Shown here: in pieces, positions 46,141 through 61,000 of the stretch
Numbering within the stretch: the first letter of the stretch is position 1
Layout: each line of letters starts with the position of its first letter
NCBI GenBank assembly: GCA_947561715.1
Contig: OX387199.1
Location: forward strand, 18,791,001 to 18,855,000
Length of the DNA stretch: 64,000 nt
Direction of reading: 5' to 3'
DNA from: Ascidia mentula
Taxonomy: Eukaryota; Chordata; Ascidiacea; Phlebobranchia; Ascidiidae
The notes under the pieces: model-generated
Database searches by the model: none
What the model was told of the DNA's origin: nothing
Seen by the model: the letters and a program-made list of their open reading frames with translations, nothing else
Program-made: the position numbers and the translations under genes

Positions 46141-49100
46141 TCACGAAACTTGAATTGTTCCGTGACGTTGATGGGAAAGGAGGTGCGGTGACCGCTGGGG
46201 CGGCGACAGAGAGGCGGATCTGATTGCGTGATCCGGTGACGTGTTTGACGATGATTGGTCGGGAGAATAGTCCGCTGAATATCTAGTGACGTAGATGAGC
46301 GATGGAGGTGAGGATACAGATTGTCCCGGATATGACGTTGCAGGCACGTGTTCGACCAATGGAGGAGAATCGCTTTCATCACCAGAGGCGCAATGGAGTT
46401 TGGCGGGAGAACCGACTGCAAAAAGATAATGAACTTTAGTTTTGCAGCCAAAACAAATCGGATTTAAGTGTTTAGAAATCTTTGTGTGAGAGTGAATATA
46501 TCGTATGTTGATATGACGTCAGGATTTAGGTCGTAATTATTCTGTTCCATGGAGATTTCCGCAAAAGTCTCACAGTTGCTGTATTGTTAGTTTACAAGCT
46601 TTAGCGAATCGAGTGACGTATGTAGCAAAACTTTTAGCGATTGCATTAAACTAAAATAAAAACTACGTCACGACTTTTACCTGTTAGATCGAGTGGGGAG
46701 GAGGCCCGCTTTCTTTTGTTGTCTCGTCTGCAACAATCGTCGTCACGTGGTCTGACGTCACGCATTGGCGACACGGAACGAACCGAAGACCTCCTGCTCT
46801 CCACAGAAACCGGGGAACCCCGAAAAACGTCGTTAGATTCACTTGCTTGTGACGTCATACAGGCAAGTTGTTCTTTAAATTTGTCGTACGCCGCGCGTTT
46901 GTTCTCGACGCCTGACTGCAAAAAAGCGACATTGGTGAAATTCGGTTCGAATCTTCCGATAAGAACTGCAAGAAATATCAAAACAAACCTCACCTCAGAT
47001 AAAATGACGTCATTGTCGGCGTCTGACGTCACTTTTGCATCACGAGGTCTCATGTGAACTGCAAGGTTGCGGAGACCCTCCCCCATTCCTTCCAATACAG
47101 ACTTCATTCTTTCACGTTCCACTTCTAATTTTTCGCGGGCGTCGCGTTCCCGCGCATGCGCAGTACGGTAGTGAGCGAGTTCGCTCTCTAGCGACTCGAT
47201 GCGGCTTTGAGAGGCGGTGAATTGCGCGTACAGGTTGGAGTACTGAAAATAAAATATTACCGTTGAATATTTCGAAAAACATGATTTCTATGTTTTTGAC
47301 GAAAATGGACTGAGCAGTGTTTTAAGCAAATATATTAGCTTCATTATTGTAGTAAAATAATGCAGAATAATTTAAAAATTTCTACAAAGAAATGGCTGTG
47401 CGATAAATTTTAAAGCAAGAAACTGCTTGTAAGTCGCCGGACTTAGAAACGCCCACTGCTGCATCGCAAGAGGTGCAGATTGTATTGTTACTTTCAACAC
47501 AAAAACAGGTTTCCAGGAAACTTGTTAGAGCAGAAAAATTTAACCTAGAGGTAAGCGACCCTCGCACTACCTGAGATTATCGTTTTGATACCGCTAAAGC
47601 TCTTGTCCTGCGGGCGACCTCTTTTTCGCAGAAGTGTCGCGCTTACATAACTGAAAACCGAATGCGAAATTGCGATGAAGGTATATAGGCTTCGGTGGAG
47701 TTTATATACAGATGCTAAAGATTACCTCTGCAGGGGATCCGTCTCGGCCCAGAATCGAATGAATCTTGCGTAGTTCCATCTCTAACTCTTGAGCTTTACG
47801 CTGCAATTCCACAGGCTGTAAACAGATAAATTTCGGTTGGACTTATTTCGCTGTTGCTCGGTAAAATGGCGAACGATTCGGACGCCCAGGACGTTACTGT
47901 TCTTTCACAGCTCAACTTTAGCGTCAACAATCATTTATTGTTGTTCTTGAAATATGGTGCTTTAAATTTGAGTAAGCAATACATGCGATTTTGTGTTTGA
48001 AAGTTGTTGTTTATTTGTAGCAAGTTTAAACAAAATACTACAACGATAAAAATGTCGTGTTTCATTTTCTTGCCATCAAAATTAATTACCTTCAATGCCA
48101 ACAAAATGTACGAGTTTAATTTTAACCTCAAATGAACATGTAAATTTTCTCAAAACTAATGAGACACTAAATTTACGTTGTCAACAAATGTCAAATAACT
48201 TACGTTTCTTCGTAGACCGTCGGTGCTTGACTTGTTTTCAAGGACGTCCAATCGTTCAAATAGCTTTCGCTCATCCGACCTCAACTTGTCGTTTTCCTCT
48301 TCCAGTTTCCTTGCGAACGTCTGCAACAATTGTTTTTGACTTTTAAATAACGAGAAAGATAAGGAATTTATTCCCGCAACATTGTGTTTGACGTAACAGT
48401 GTTTGCACCTGTTTTCTGCACTCGGTAGCAACGGACCTCGCGGCGTTCTTGCGCACGACACAGGTTTCACGCGCTTTAGCGTCGAACGCAGGAACGCATC
48501 ATTGTTACGTATAGCGCGAAGTTCTTCTAACCGCAGCAAACGAAAGGTCGCGCGTTTCTGCCACTTTCACCGCCACAAGCCGTAAGTCGCAATCCAAAAA
48601 ACGGTGTTGTGAGCTCACAATCGGTTTTGTTAACGTCATAGAGTTATTGGAACTCACCAATTGTTCTTGGTATTTGTGCTCGGCGGCCAGGGCTTGTGCG
48701 GTCATCTGCTTCATGTGATCCACCACAGCGGAGGTGTTAGTGAATCCGAATGGGTGACGAAACCCAGCTGACGCCGAAAACCCTGGTGGGTTGGAAAATG
48801 GGGCGTGAAGACCGGGTAAAAGGGGGTAGCGGGAGTTGATTGCGCTCAAATTGCCGAGAGGTTGGTTGTGTTCGAAGGACAGAGCGTCGCTGGAAGTTTG
48901 CGGCAGAGGCAAAGCATGTGTGGACATCGGGGGTTTGAATGGGATGCCGGCGGGCTGCGAGAACCAAAATCCGGGTGCAGTAAGGTGGTTTGCTGTCGAT
49001 GTCAGCAGAGGTGTTGGTCTTGGAGGCGAAGTGCTGTTAAAGCGCTGTGGAGTGTTCTGCGACAATATGGAGAACAAGCATTGAGCACAAGGTTTTTAAA

Positions 49101-52056
49101 CAGTTGCATCAAATAAAAGTTGTTGTTTTTATGTTTACCTCTGATGAATTGTTTCTTTTGTATTGTGTGAAACCTTTGGCCCAACTGTCGTCCTTTCGGT
49201 CCAACAAGTTAAGAAATGGTGACGTCGGCGAAACGTTGTTTGATGATGTCATACGTTCTTGGTCTTGACTTTGGCTTCGTTTGTAGAGTCTCCGTCGAAT
49301 TTGGGAACCTAAATTTAGAGTTATGTTATTTCGTTAATTCCATTTGCGAAGTTTATGATACTAATGTTACAAGACCACTTCAAAAGACTCTGTTACAACT
49401 CGTTCTAATTATGGTTGAAAAATCACTCATTCAACCGCTTTCCGGGAAAAAGTGCCATAATAAAATTACAATCGTTGGAAAAAAATGCCTTCAACAAACC
49501 TTTGGTAATATTGGTTTAAACCACTTTTTATGATGAAATTATTGGTGGTAGTTTTGATGTGCAATCACCTTTTGCCCTATAGTTACCTTTATGCACAGGA
49601 GGAAGCAGCTGGTAGACTCGATACGGTTCACTGATGTCCAATCGGCTGCGATCTGGAAGCTCACGGATGTCCGGCATTTTGTTCAAAGCACACCTCAAGC
49701 GTGTTTTCCACACAATGGGTTCGGGCTTGTCAATCCCCTCCCTGTATCTGCCGCTGTGCTTGGCCCATGCCTGTAAAAAACGTAACTAGGTCACTAGGAG
49801 CACCGAAGAGCTGCTGTCAGAAGGTACTATAGGGGGTTAGAGAAGAAAAATGTATATAGGGCGTGCGTTCATTTCACATTAATAAGTTGCAGATATGCCG
49901 CAATGGTTTATGGGAAAATATAAGGAAAAAAATGGTTTTCTGATAAATTTTTGACGTCAGTTTGTCATATTTGTGTTCCAAATAGATATTTCTAGCAATG
50001 GAATAAATTATTCTAGCCACTGCAGAGAATAATTTCATTTAAAACTTACTAAAGCATTCCGCCATGTAACATAACCGCTATCATGTGTTGTAATACAAAC
50101 TACCACGCAAAGTACCCTATAAGCACATTATCACTATGAGCTGATGCTGGGAACTTTCCAAGACAGTTATATCTCTTGCACGCGACAAGACGTAAAACTT
50201 ATTGGGAGTTTTTCATTGTTTTGAGAAGTTCCCGCGCAAAGCGAAAGTGTTTTTGAAGATCCTTAAAAGCAACTGTATGATACTGGTTTGTAATGATAGT
50301 CCGCAAACGGTGGCGGTCGGTTAAAGCTGCTATTTCCGGGAAAGCGGAGCCCGATTATCTGTTTTCTGCCATTGAGAAAATGCCTCGGTCTGAGGCAATA
50401 ATGGCGGCGCGATATATTTAGAAGGAAATATCGTCCAGTTCCCGATTCGAAGTTACGATAAAGCGGGGATATCATTTGTCAAAAAAATCGCTGTGTTATC
50501 TTTTTCAAGCGAAAGTTACAGAATAACGATTTCGTCTGGGGGTATTTATATGCGTGGCGTCTTTCAGTAAATATAATTACTAGATTGTTTTGCATTTAGT
50601 TTAAATAGCCTTGCAAAGGATATACTGAATGTAATAACCTTTTCCATGTTGTTGAATAAACTTTATCAAATAGTTAAGAATGTCCGTAGGGCAACAGCCG
50701 CCATTTTAAGTACAGAGCGCCGAAAGCGCACAATCGACTCTTAGATATTTTTAAATTTTTTTAAATGTTTTGATCTAATTGACAAAAAAACTCAAGTCAA
50801 GTATTTTCCTAAATTCGGTGATTCCCTTATTTTGTGTCACGCACGTATGACGTCGTTCGATGCAGATAATTACGTCACATGCAAACGTCAGACGATTACG
50901 AGTGTCAAGCTTTTTTCAATTTGAAAAAATCCCTGAACGCAACTGAAAAGTCTCATTTGGGTCGTGAATGGAAAGTCACGTAAACACCCGTGTTCAGTAA
51001 CTCAAAAAAAACATTTCATTTGGAGAAAATTGATTTTGTTTTCGTGTTTTCGAATGGCGCAGTTATCGGAAATTTTATGTGTTTCAAATTCGTAACTCAT
51101 TTTCTAAATATTTTTTCAGCATTTTTACGCAAAACGTGTAAGATATCAAGACTCTTAACTAGCCTAAATTCTGTGTTACAATGGAATATATTTACAGATA
51201 ACAATTTTACTTGGTTTAAGAAAATTTTCTTTTCTTACCATAAAAATTTTTGAATCTTCTTCGAGATTGTAATCCTGTCTTCCCGCATGTTTCCATGGCA
51301 TCCGGAATATCGTCTTCTCGTCGTTTTCCCAAACAAGTCCGGGAATGGTTCCACTGTGACGCAATACCAGCGAATTAAACTCATGTTACGTCACAAGGTA
51401 GCAATACATAAAACTATGAAATATTACAAGGAAAGTTTTGTGCAATTTCTGCTTAAAATTTTCTTAATTATCATCGCATTTTTGGTGAAAAACAAGAAAT
51501 TGGTCGCAAAATATATTTTTGTTATAGTGGATTGCAACTATGTTATCGGTTCTTAAGCAACGGCCAACGGTTATTGTTCAAGAGCTTTAAAAAACAGGAT
51601 ATCGAAAGGACCCAATGAAGTCTATTTTCCTTTTGTGTTATAAATATGCAATAAATTAAGTTTAAATATACATGAAATAAGCATTCATTTTACGTTGAAT
51701 AAACTGTACGGAAAATATTACTTTTATCCCAACAAGACAACTTTAATCAATTCCTTTTCCGTTTGTGATGTCAATAACAACACAACACGTTTCATGTCAA
51801 GCAATTTAACAAGTATTATGAGATGCATACATATATGGCTACTGTTTCAAACTTCATCGGTGTAGCTTGGTGTGACCATGGATGATCTTGCCAGCCAAAA
51901 AAGTTATTGAAAGTATTGAAAGAAAGAGAAATGTATATTGACCAACCTGTGAATCATCTTGACGAGCCAAGTCCTCAACCTGTCCCTGTATTCTGGCGCA
52001 TAAATATCCGAGTCTGTACAGTCTTTTCCATTCATCTCTTCCCCTGTACCGCTCAT
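46141..52056 (-). CDS. IRF-like transcription factor: IRF DNA-binding domain plus coiled coil
   Basis: Minus-strand exons: 51947-52056, 51239-51353, 49587-49770, 49139-49308, 48658-49056, 48471-48557, 48204-48320, 47726-47815, 46994-47242, 46681-46915, 46141-46415. All phases agree; 676 residues. Residues 24-134 form an interferon regulatory factor DNA-binding domain with its five tryptophans (30, 45, 57, 77, 96) and the recognition segment RCALN (101-105) followed by MPDIRELPDRSR and YRVYQLLPP. Residues about 194-310 are Pro/Ser-rich. From about 310 to 480 the chain is charged and heptad-like (KLEEENDKLRSDERKLFERL; KLEVERERMKSVLEG), a coiled coil. The tail is Ser-rich with a KRKR cluster. 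No IRF-association (SMAD/FHA-like) domain is seen, so dimer formation may use the coiled coil. Exons 6-8 are short; exon 6 is the least certain. DNA binding is expected at GAAA-type elements. Confidence 0.88.
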
Positions 52057-55000
52057 GGTTTGTTCAATAAAATATTTGTTTAAAGGTTTGCCTAAATCCT
52101 GGGAAAACAGAAAAGTTTTTATATATGGTCAAGGTGACCTTGCGGTCATATAGCTACAAAAAAGTTAACGAGCAGATCATAAACAATAAACATTCCCAAC
52201 AGTTAGTTCGTTCCCGTAATGCAACAAAACTGATTTTAATTGCCTTCCACATTTTCTCCGATAGGCACTCGATGAATTAACAGTAAATTTTTTGCAGTTC
52301 TGTCTATTTATCCTCAAAATTCGAGATAGCCTTTTTCCTCCCTCTCTAGCCCCTTCTTCTTACGCCCTCTCTCGTCTGACCACGTACGCGCGAAGACTCG
52401 TGACTACAAAACTTTTCGTGGAAGTTATAACTTTTGGCCTACATGAAATGACGCATTACTTGACGGACTTTGGGGTCACAAGGGCCACACCCGGGTTTAA
52501 ATTTCGGGGTGGCTGAAAGTTAAAAGTATATGTGACCACCATACATATTTATTTGCTAGAAGAATCCGATGCGTGGAAAAATACGTAAAAATTACTTAAA
52601 AAATTAAAATGCTGTGGGATATTTGAAAGTGGTTTCTTCCTGAACACAAAATTACCGAAATTTTTCTGTTTTTTAACAGTGCCAGAAAATACAATCACCA
52701 AAATGTTCTTCAACGTTAATTACGAATTATGGCGCAATCGCACTTTCTTAAAAGGCCGAACGATTTCGAATGATGTTGGATGCTCGCAATAAGGCAGTCA
52801 CGTGAATTGTTAGGTGATTGTGGAGTCACTATGACGAGGCCAAACGCGAAACAAGACCTAATCGTTCAAAATTTGCAACAGAAACTTGATTTATTTCCAG
52901 ATGCGTGACTTGCAGAATTGTGGTTGGAATTTACAAGGGTCTGTCCCGACGGATTGGTTGTGACTTTGGGGAATTCCCTGCTCCGTTTACCGAAACAATA
53001 GATTTGAATAGGCTTGTTTGGTTAAAGTTCGCCAATGCAGTGCGTTTAGAAAAAAGGAAAGTCGTCACTGTTAAGTCGGTTAAAATCCACCAATGATGGT
53101 TTGTTTCCCATGGTATAGACGCACTGATACGCTGACAAATTTCTAGTTATTTTGTCGGATTGTTTTTCAAATTTTGTCAACTATGGGAGATGTCACTTGT
53201 TTGAGACGGAAGGCTGCATTTCGTCGAATCGATTGTCGCGTCACAATTAACCAGCGATTGATCGCGGGTGATGCATTTTTCCCTAGAACGTGCGCGACTT
53301 TTTCGCACAACCGAATTCGCGTCAGATCATTCGATAATTGAGATGATTGTGTTTTAGGGCGAGGTGGCGAGATCCCGAAATTCTATCGGCGGATTTTTAT
53401 TCATTGCTGCGGAGCGATATTCGAATGCGGATAAATATCAGTAGTTTGTGACGTGTCAATGCAGGGATGTTTGTAAATTGATTGACGGATCACTGTTGAT
53501 TGGGCAGCTAGTTGGTAAAACTACAGTTGGCCACGAAGCCTTGTGAAACCCTCACGATCTGTGCCTGCTGACATTCAAACGACGCAAAAACGTCACTAAC
53601 GAGCGTGGAAGCGACCTTTGCGGCGCACGTGCGCGCCAAGAATACCTGCAAGCGTTTACGTAAAACACAACACGCACAAGTGTATTCCTGCGCAAATTAT
53701 TTGCAGTGGTCTTCTTTCGTATGCAACTGTTAACGTTTGTGGGCGTTTTTGGCCTTTAATAGTTGCGATTCCGAGTAGATTCTCCTTTTTCAGTCCTATT
53801 TTTGTGCCGTTGCATTGCTTTAAGGCGGTAAACGAGTCGGAAATAGACTGTAGTCGTTATGTATTCGAACGCCCATGCACTTTACGCAAAAGGTCGCATT
53901 CAATTTGGTACACGTTTATATGCGGCATGAGACGTGATTTTATTAACTCTGCCCTTTCAATATCGCTCATGTGTACTTGCAAAAAGCACATGTTTGTTTA
54001 CACACCGATATATGCTCCTGTATACCGCTATACACATAATAGCGTAGATGTTTGGATATGAGCATATACCCACATGAAAATATCTTGCAATTTTGCAAAT
54101 AATAATAAACAGAACCAACGGTAGAAACGACGAGCGTATAAACAGACAAAGGTAAAATATAGGTATAAGCTGATGTTTTACCAAAAACTGTCAATCTTTA
54201 TTTTCCCATTAGCATTCTTCTTGACTCTATTTTAAACTACTAGAACGATGTCGCTTCTCCCTAACAGCTGACTGGTTAGTTTTTTGTACAACTCTTTTTC
54301 AACATGTGTACTTTCTGCCCAGGCTAACGAATGACGGCAAAAAATCTTTTCCCGGTTTTATCAACCAAACTCACGAGTTTATCACGCGACGGTGGCGCCG
54401 GAAATCCCGGACACGTGACTTTCGTCCAATCAGAATAGAGCGTGGGTGACAACTTGCGGTTTCGCGCTCAAAACCCACGCACAGTGGCAGGAAAAAACCT
54501 ATGATAAACTGTTCACCTGAAAATAATTTGATTTGCACCAAATTCCGCAGGACTTTTTTGTCGAACTTCGAGACTTCACAGTTATTGCAAGGGACGTGTT
54601 TATCGGTCGCACCCGAAACCGTTAATTTTATTCAAGTACCGAAGTCTCACCGAGAATCTAAACCTGTAAAACCAGTTCTGGTGCCGCCTGTGCAAGAAAG
54701 ATTTTTGTTTCATCGTTGGTGACTGACGTTTTACAACAGAGAAAATGTGTGCTTGTGTTTCACAACTAACTTCTCCTTCATTTGACCATTTCGCAATATT
54801 AAAACTATTTTTTTGACGTACAATCCTTCAACATATGCATGACATGAGCCAAAATGTGCCCTCCCAGTCACAATTACAGACGGTCTGCAGACGGACAGTT
54901 TGGGTCTGCATTCCGCCTGAGCAAATATTGTGAGGGAAACAGATGGAAAACCTGTTACAATCGAGCGTGACCGACGGAGTAGTGGGTGGCGTTGTATTTA

Positions 55001-58000
55001 TTTTTTTGGAAACACTTCAGTTGTTTGGAATTTCTGCTTTCGGAAATACTGTAAAATTAGGTTGAGAAATGTTTTTTTTTTGTATTTTTGCATTGTCGAA
55101 TTTTCTTTTAGGTTGTTGAAGCATCAAGGCTGTTATGAAACGTAAGTTTTCAAAAATGAACAACGACAACACTTTTTGCGGGTAGCAATCACAAGTATGA
55201 TTAATTAAAGATAATAATTTGACTTTGGCTTTCTTTTAATTCTTTAATCGATTTTGCGCCAAAAAAATTACCAACATTTTGCACTCCCCTTCATGTCCAC
55301 CGCCAACCATACGCATCTCACTGAAACTGCAGCGACCTCTCCGAACACGTGATCATCAAGATGCGAAAATTCCGCGGGACGCTTAAGTAGTGAATGACGC
55401 GATTTCGAGGTTTAGAGTTTTGCCCTGCAGTGTATTTGCGATAAAATGCCAGCCTTTAAGCTACACATTCGACTGGCGGCCGCATCCATAAACATGTGGG
55501 ACGCATGCACTCCACCCTGCTCACGTTTAGCATTTCCAGTGCGGTAGCGCACGATTACATAGGTAACGTTTCACTCTCACGTCTTCGTCACGCTGACAGA
55601 GAGTTTTCTATTCCGGTAAGGTCGTCTGCTGTACGTGCGGTTTTTAATCATGCTCATTTATATGTTGTCGTTTACATGCCGCACAGTGTGCAGTTTGTTC
55701 TGGGATTTTTTTTCTACGGTTAAAACACGATTTTACATGCTCTTGAAATTCGTGACATTTCTGTGAACAGAGTAACTCTTATTCAATTATTTGGGAAGAA
55801 CACATAGCTGATAGGATTTGTCGAGATTAAAAACTTTGTGGGTACGTTTGTGAGAAAATATCTTTTCATTTTCCCTCTATTTATTGTTCTCCTAAAATAA
55901 TTATTCTTTTGTACAAGTTATAGCATTTAAACTCACAAAGATGAAGCAAAAATGATAAAATAAATTTACAAGAACTTGTTTGTTCCGAGACTGTGAGACA
56001 AACTTCGAATAAAAAAACATTCTTTCCATTCAATATTGCGACGACACAAAACCATAAACGGTTTTCCTGCATTATTTCGTTGAAGAAAACAACGTCTAAT
56101 CGAGATCTACATTCTGCCACAATTAAGAAACCAAAGTACCAAGAAATTGTTAAAACTCATCAGCAAGGATAAAATATTGTTACGGAAGTTTGTTTCGCAC
56201 CAACGCCGCGTGCTTAAATGCAGTGACACTACAACATGCAAATGAGGTGCCATCAATGGCGCGGTTGTTTCGATTTCAAACCGTTGATCAACCGCAAAGT
56301 CACGGACAACCTCTTACACAGAAGCTAAAAGAAAGCGCATCACGTTCTCGAGCACGATCGCGCCCCGCCCAATCTAATTCCACGCCTCGATAAGCCGATA
56401 TTTTCTCGACGCCGTCACGCACCATCGCACGCGCTGTCATGCGCCGGACTATTCGAGACGCAGAGATTGCGCTTAGAGTCACGATATAATGCCGCAGTGG
56501 TTCGCAAAAATATCCATGTTTGTTGTGAATGAACTTTGGCCCCCACGAGCGTCCCATGCGCCTGATGCCTGCGGCGGTTCTTTGGTGTCAGGGATTAACC
56601 TGGCGTGGCCGATCCCTCCCTTCGTGACGGGGAGACAACTTTATCTCCTGCACGTTGTGCGAAAGTCCACCCAAAACCGACAAAAATCATTTAAAGTTTG
56701 GACTCTTGAGCATCACAATATATCACCCCATAATATTTGTCAAGGACGTTGCCGGATTGACGATATTTTCGAGAGTGGTTAAACACGACATTTCGCGTGT
56801 CCTACGCGTTTTTATTTGTGACGTAACAGTTGGTATTAAAGCAAGGGAAAAGTCGTTGACGCGATAGAAAGTGCGTATGTTGCAATATAAAATTTTCCCG
56901 GTTTTATGCAAATCGCAAGTAAGCAAATGCAACCGAAAAAATTCTAGCCTATAAATCGAGAACTATGTCAAATAAGGCCTTTGCTGCGTCATATTGGGGT
57001 AATGTAGGTTAATTAGGCTACACCGCGGGTCAGCTTAGGGCTGCTTAAAATTAGAAGCAGTCCCATGTGAGATTCATACGCACCCCGTCTACCGCCCGAT
57101 GCGTCATGTCACCAATGCGCCATACCCACTTGATTATTGCGTCACAAAGCAGCGAGCTGATTCACTCTGTGAAAAAGCGAAACTGGATATTGACAAATTA
57201 GGAGCGTGGCAAAAACGGTTGCAGGGGGATCTGCGTCAATCAGAAGGAAGTCGGCTCTTTTCGTTTTCCTTTTCGAAGAACCCATTGTTACGTCATATAG
57301 AAGTTACTTTCTGATTCTTGTGACCAAACATTGATATCCCAAGTGATGACACTTCTCCTTAATATTAATCTATTCCGATTATTTTTTTTGTATACATCTT
57401 TCGTGCCTTATTTTAACGTCACCATTTTAGGGGGAACGCAAGAAAAAACATATCCGTTCACTCCCCTCCTCCGCAAATAGAATCTACAAATTCAACCTCA
57501 TGGCATAAGATTTACTTCAGTTTCAGCGAAAATATATCCACTATATATCCATAAAGTACAAAACGCTTGAACAATGCACGTTCCTTGTAATATGTTTAAC
57601 AACCTTTTTCAATCACTTTGCTGCATTGCATAATCATAAACATTTACCGAATGTTTCCTCAAAAAAATTACCAAAAATTGACAACACCGAACAACAACAG
57701 TTCATAACTAACTCAACATCTAACTCCACCGCTTAAAACTTCCCTTACAAAGGGCTGAGAATGTCTGAAGCAAGCGACGGAAGGAATTGACTTGACGCCC
57801 TCTTCCTGGCGAGTCCCCTGCTCGTTAAGCAATGATTGACGCCGTGTAGGGAAACATGATATATACACTGAGGCTTTCTACACTCCCCAAGCAAGACTCA
57901 TTCGAAATGGCTCGCACGTTCCATTTGGGGGTACTTTATCTGATGAAAAGCACGAATATTACGTAACAACACTCTATTGTCTGACGAAAGACAATTTCTT

Positions 58001-61000
58001 GAAAACGCGTGTCGAGATTTCTACATTTTTAGAAGGTTTTTGTTTAGTTTTTCCTACTATTATTTCCGGAAGCCTCGAGGTTGACCAAACGTAGCTATAA
58101 TATTACTATTTCCGTTTTTGCGTCATTTCCGTTTTATTGTTAATTTGGCACACTTAAAATGGAATTATATTTTCATCATGAACAAAAAAATCTTCCTCTT
58201 ATGGAAGGGAGTTTATATTATCAAAATCCCTTGATAGCTTTATGGCCATGATAGTAGATAATTTTAACAACTTTTGTAACAATTTAAAAGTCGTTTGTTT
58301 CACAAGGTTTTCAATAATAATATATTTATATATATGATATACATGTATATTTCGACTGTGCTTGTAGCCTTGTAACCATTATCAGTATCGCTTAATCATA
58401 TAGAATCTTACGGAATGTGTATTACAAGATGAAGAACGCAAGCTTTAAATTGAAACAGGATGACAGCTTGCGCGTAAGGAGAAGGGCATTAAAGTAGCCG
58501 AGCAAGAATTATCTCCTTTTAATCTTGAAGCCGGTGCAAAGTAGGTTGGTTTTCGCGTGACAAGGTTTAACGCCGGGGCTTGCCAGGGAAATACTCTGCC
58601 CGACTCCACACGCAATCGCGTGACTTTGAAACGCAATATATGACCTTGAACTTGGTGGGTAATTACCAGAGTGCGATACTTAAAATCATACGGTCGCCCC
58701 AATCTGTCGCCAAATTATTAAAGTTTACAGTAGGTGAGGGCTAAGTTGAACGCCACTAAGTAGGCGCCTGCCTTAATTTGGGCCAAGTGCTGCGTGTTCA
58801 ACAGTAGCGCGGTGAAAATAAACAATGGGATAAGAAGTCGAATCGCCCGCGGCGGAAAGGCGAGCCTGTTCGAATATTCAACATCGTTGTTTGCCATTGT
58901 AAAAATCGCTCGCTTTCTCGGCACGATAATCGTATCGCTTAGTATTCGACAAACGATACCTGGCGGTGAGGTAACGCAAATCAGCATACATTAGCGCCAC
59001 TAAACAAGGCGTAAATTGGAGAAATTAGAGTTGACTGTGGTCATTGATAACCGCGGCAAACAAGTACTTGTTCTATTTTGACATGAAATTTAAAATTTAA
59101 ATCTTAGCAGTGAAATTATCGAAATTTGGAGAAACTACTGCCGCCAACAATAATGGGTGCGCCATATGGCAGTTTAAGTTGAATACAAGCCTCAAAATCC
59201 GCCTTTTTCTGCTTGAAAGAAATGGTATTTTGTGATTACACTAATTTCATATATTCCTTCACACGAGTTCGTGGCAAAACGCAAAAAAAAACACGAATAT
59301 TGCCAAAATAATTTAAAAACACAAATCAACGCACGATTAAGCGCTTCAACTTTAACCTAAAATATGTTCCTGGCGTCCGGAAAATAGGACCGCGAAAGAA
59401 TATAAACGAGGAACCGTTTTGGCAATCTCCTTCCGCTCCCAACACCACCTTTGCCTTGTGACGTAACAGTGAGCCATTACACGAGTGTTCGCGATGTTGC
59501 TAAAAGCGTTCTAACCGGAAGCAGCGTCACTGTCTATTGTTCGACAACAAACCACGCACTTCCTGTTTAGCTTTCTTCACCGAAATGGATTGCGCATGAC
59601 GCCATACGGGGAAGCACCCAGAGAGTTGACCATGTTGGGCAAATGGTATTTTTGTTTGTTGCGTCACAGAACGACGTTTGTGACAAGTCATTGCCAGATG
59701 AACAATGCCCGATAAATTTTATAGCCGACACGATACATTTAAATATGACAAGGGATTTTTATTTCCCATTCACTTTGGCTATGTATTATTGGACGAAAAA
59801 AACTTTCCAAAATTGGCGTCTCCATAACGTTTATCACGATATAAGCATATTTTTTTTTTATAAATGTTCCTCTAATAAGGAAATTCTTTTTTTGTCCAAT
59901 TATGATATTGTCAAATACTAGTCTTAAAAAACCTTTGATGTTGTATTTTAAAACTACACAGAAAATCGTTTCGTTAATTTTTCTGCCATTACAAAACCTG
60001 AAGCTTTGTACAGGATATATGTTAAATTGATGAACATTAAGATTGTGTCATAATCTATTGAAGTCTAATAAATATGAGAGTCAAATTCAGCTAACGTCAA
60101 TAAAATTTCATCCGGTGCTACAGAGTCAAATTAAAGGGTCGCCAGGTAAAACCACGAAAACAAAATCTGAGATACTATTTACTTACATACACACGATTAG
60201 GTAATCCCATAGAATTCAAAGAAGGTCGTACAAAGGCTTCGCAGCCAAGATGGATCAGCCACTTTTTCCTGACAAGTCGGAGCAAGATTTGAAAAATCAA
60301 GCTCCTGTGGTTTGAACTCACGACACTGGGCTAACCAGGCCAACGGCTCTACCAACTGAACTACAGAAGCTTAACGTGTTCATTGGGGTACATTGTGGCC
60401 AAGTTACACTAGCGCGCAACAGGAATAGGGGGAAAATGCATGTGCTGGATTTACATTGCAGTTAGATACACAACGCAACCACCTTTACCCGCATTGTGAC
60501 GGCATAACCAGTGCCGCGCGCATTCATTGTTACGTCATAAAGTCGTGGCGTCTGGGGGTTATTTTATTTGTAACTGTCACAAATGCGCGGTGCAAAAACC
60601 CGATTTTGCTTTGACATTTAAAGATGCCAGATTAGTGACGTAATTCCAAGTCAGTTTTAATTTTGTCACTTTCAGTTTGTAATGATGTAACGCCGTGCGC
60701 AAAATAAGGGGATTTGTAATTTTTGCGGTTTTTATTGCGCGAAATTACGTCAACACTTGTTTGACCTCTGGCACATTTCGTTGCACAGATTAATTTTTCA
60801 GCATTGTACCTACTTTGCCTGAGAATTAGACTTGGCGACTGTTTCGTTTTATTATATATATAATTCGTCCCAAGTAACCAAGCTATAGCTTAATACGCTG
60901 AAGAAATTCAAACGTAGAAACAGTGGCAACTCAGTGACATTTTGTCACCGATGTCAAATAAAGCGTTCAAATCAACATTATGTTAATTTTCGATTCGTAT

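Noticed and set aside
46940-46960. GGTTCGAATC string resembling a tRNA B-box
   Set aside because: It lies in a short intron of the IRF-like gene with no A-box upstream.
48321-48470. Read-through of the frame between IRF-like exons 6 and 7
   Set aside because: The frame stays open, but GTGAAA and TTGCAG splice sites give a better coiled-coil join; the included segment is not helical. Retention remains possible.
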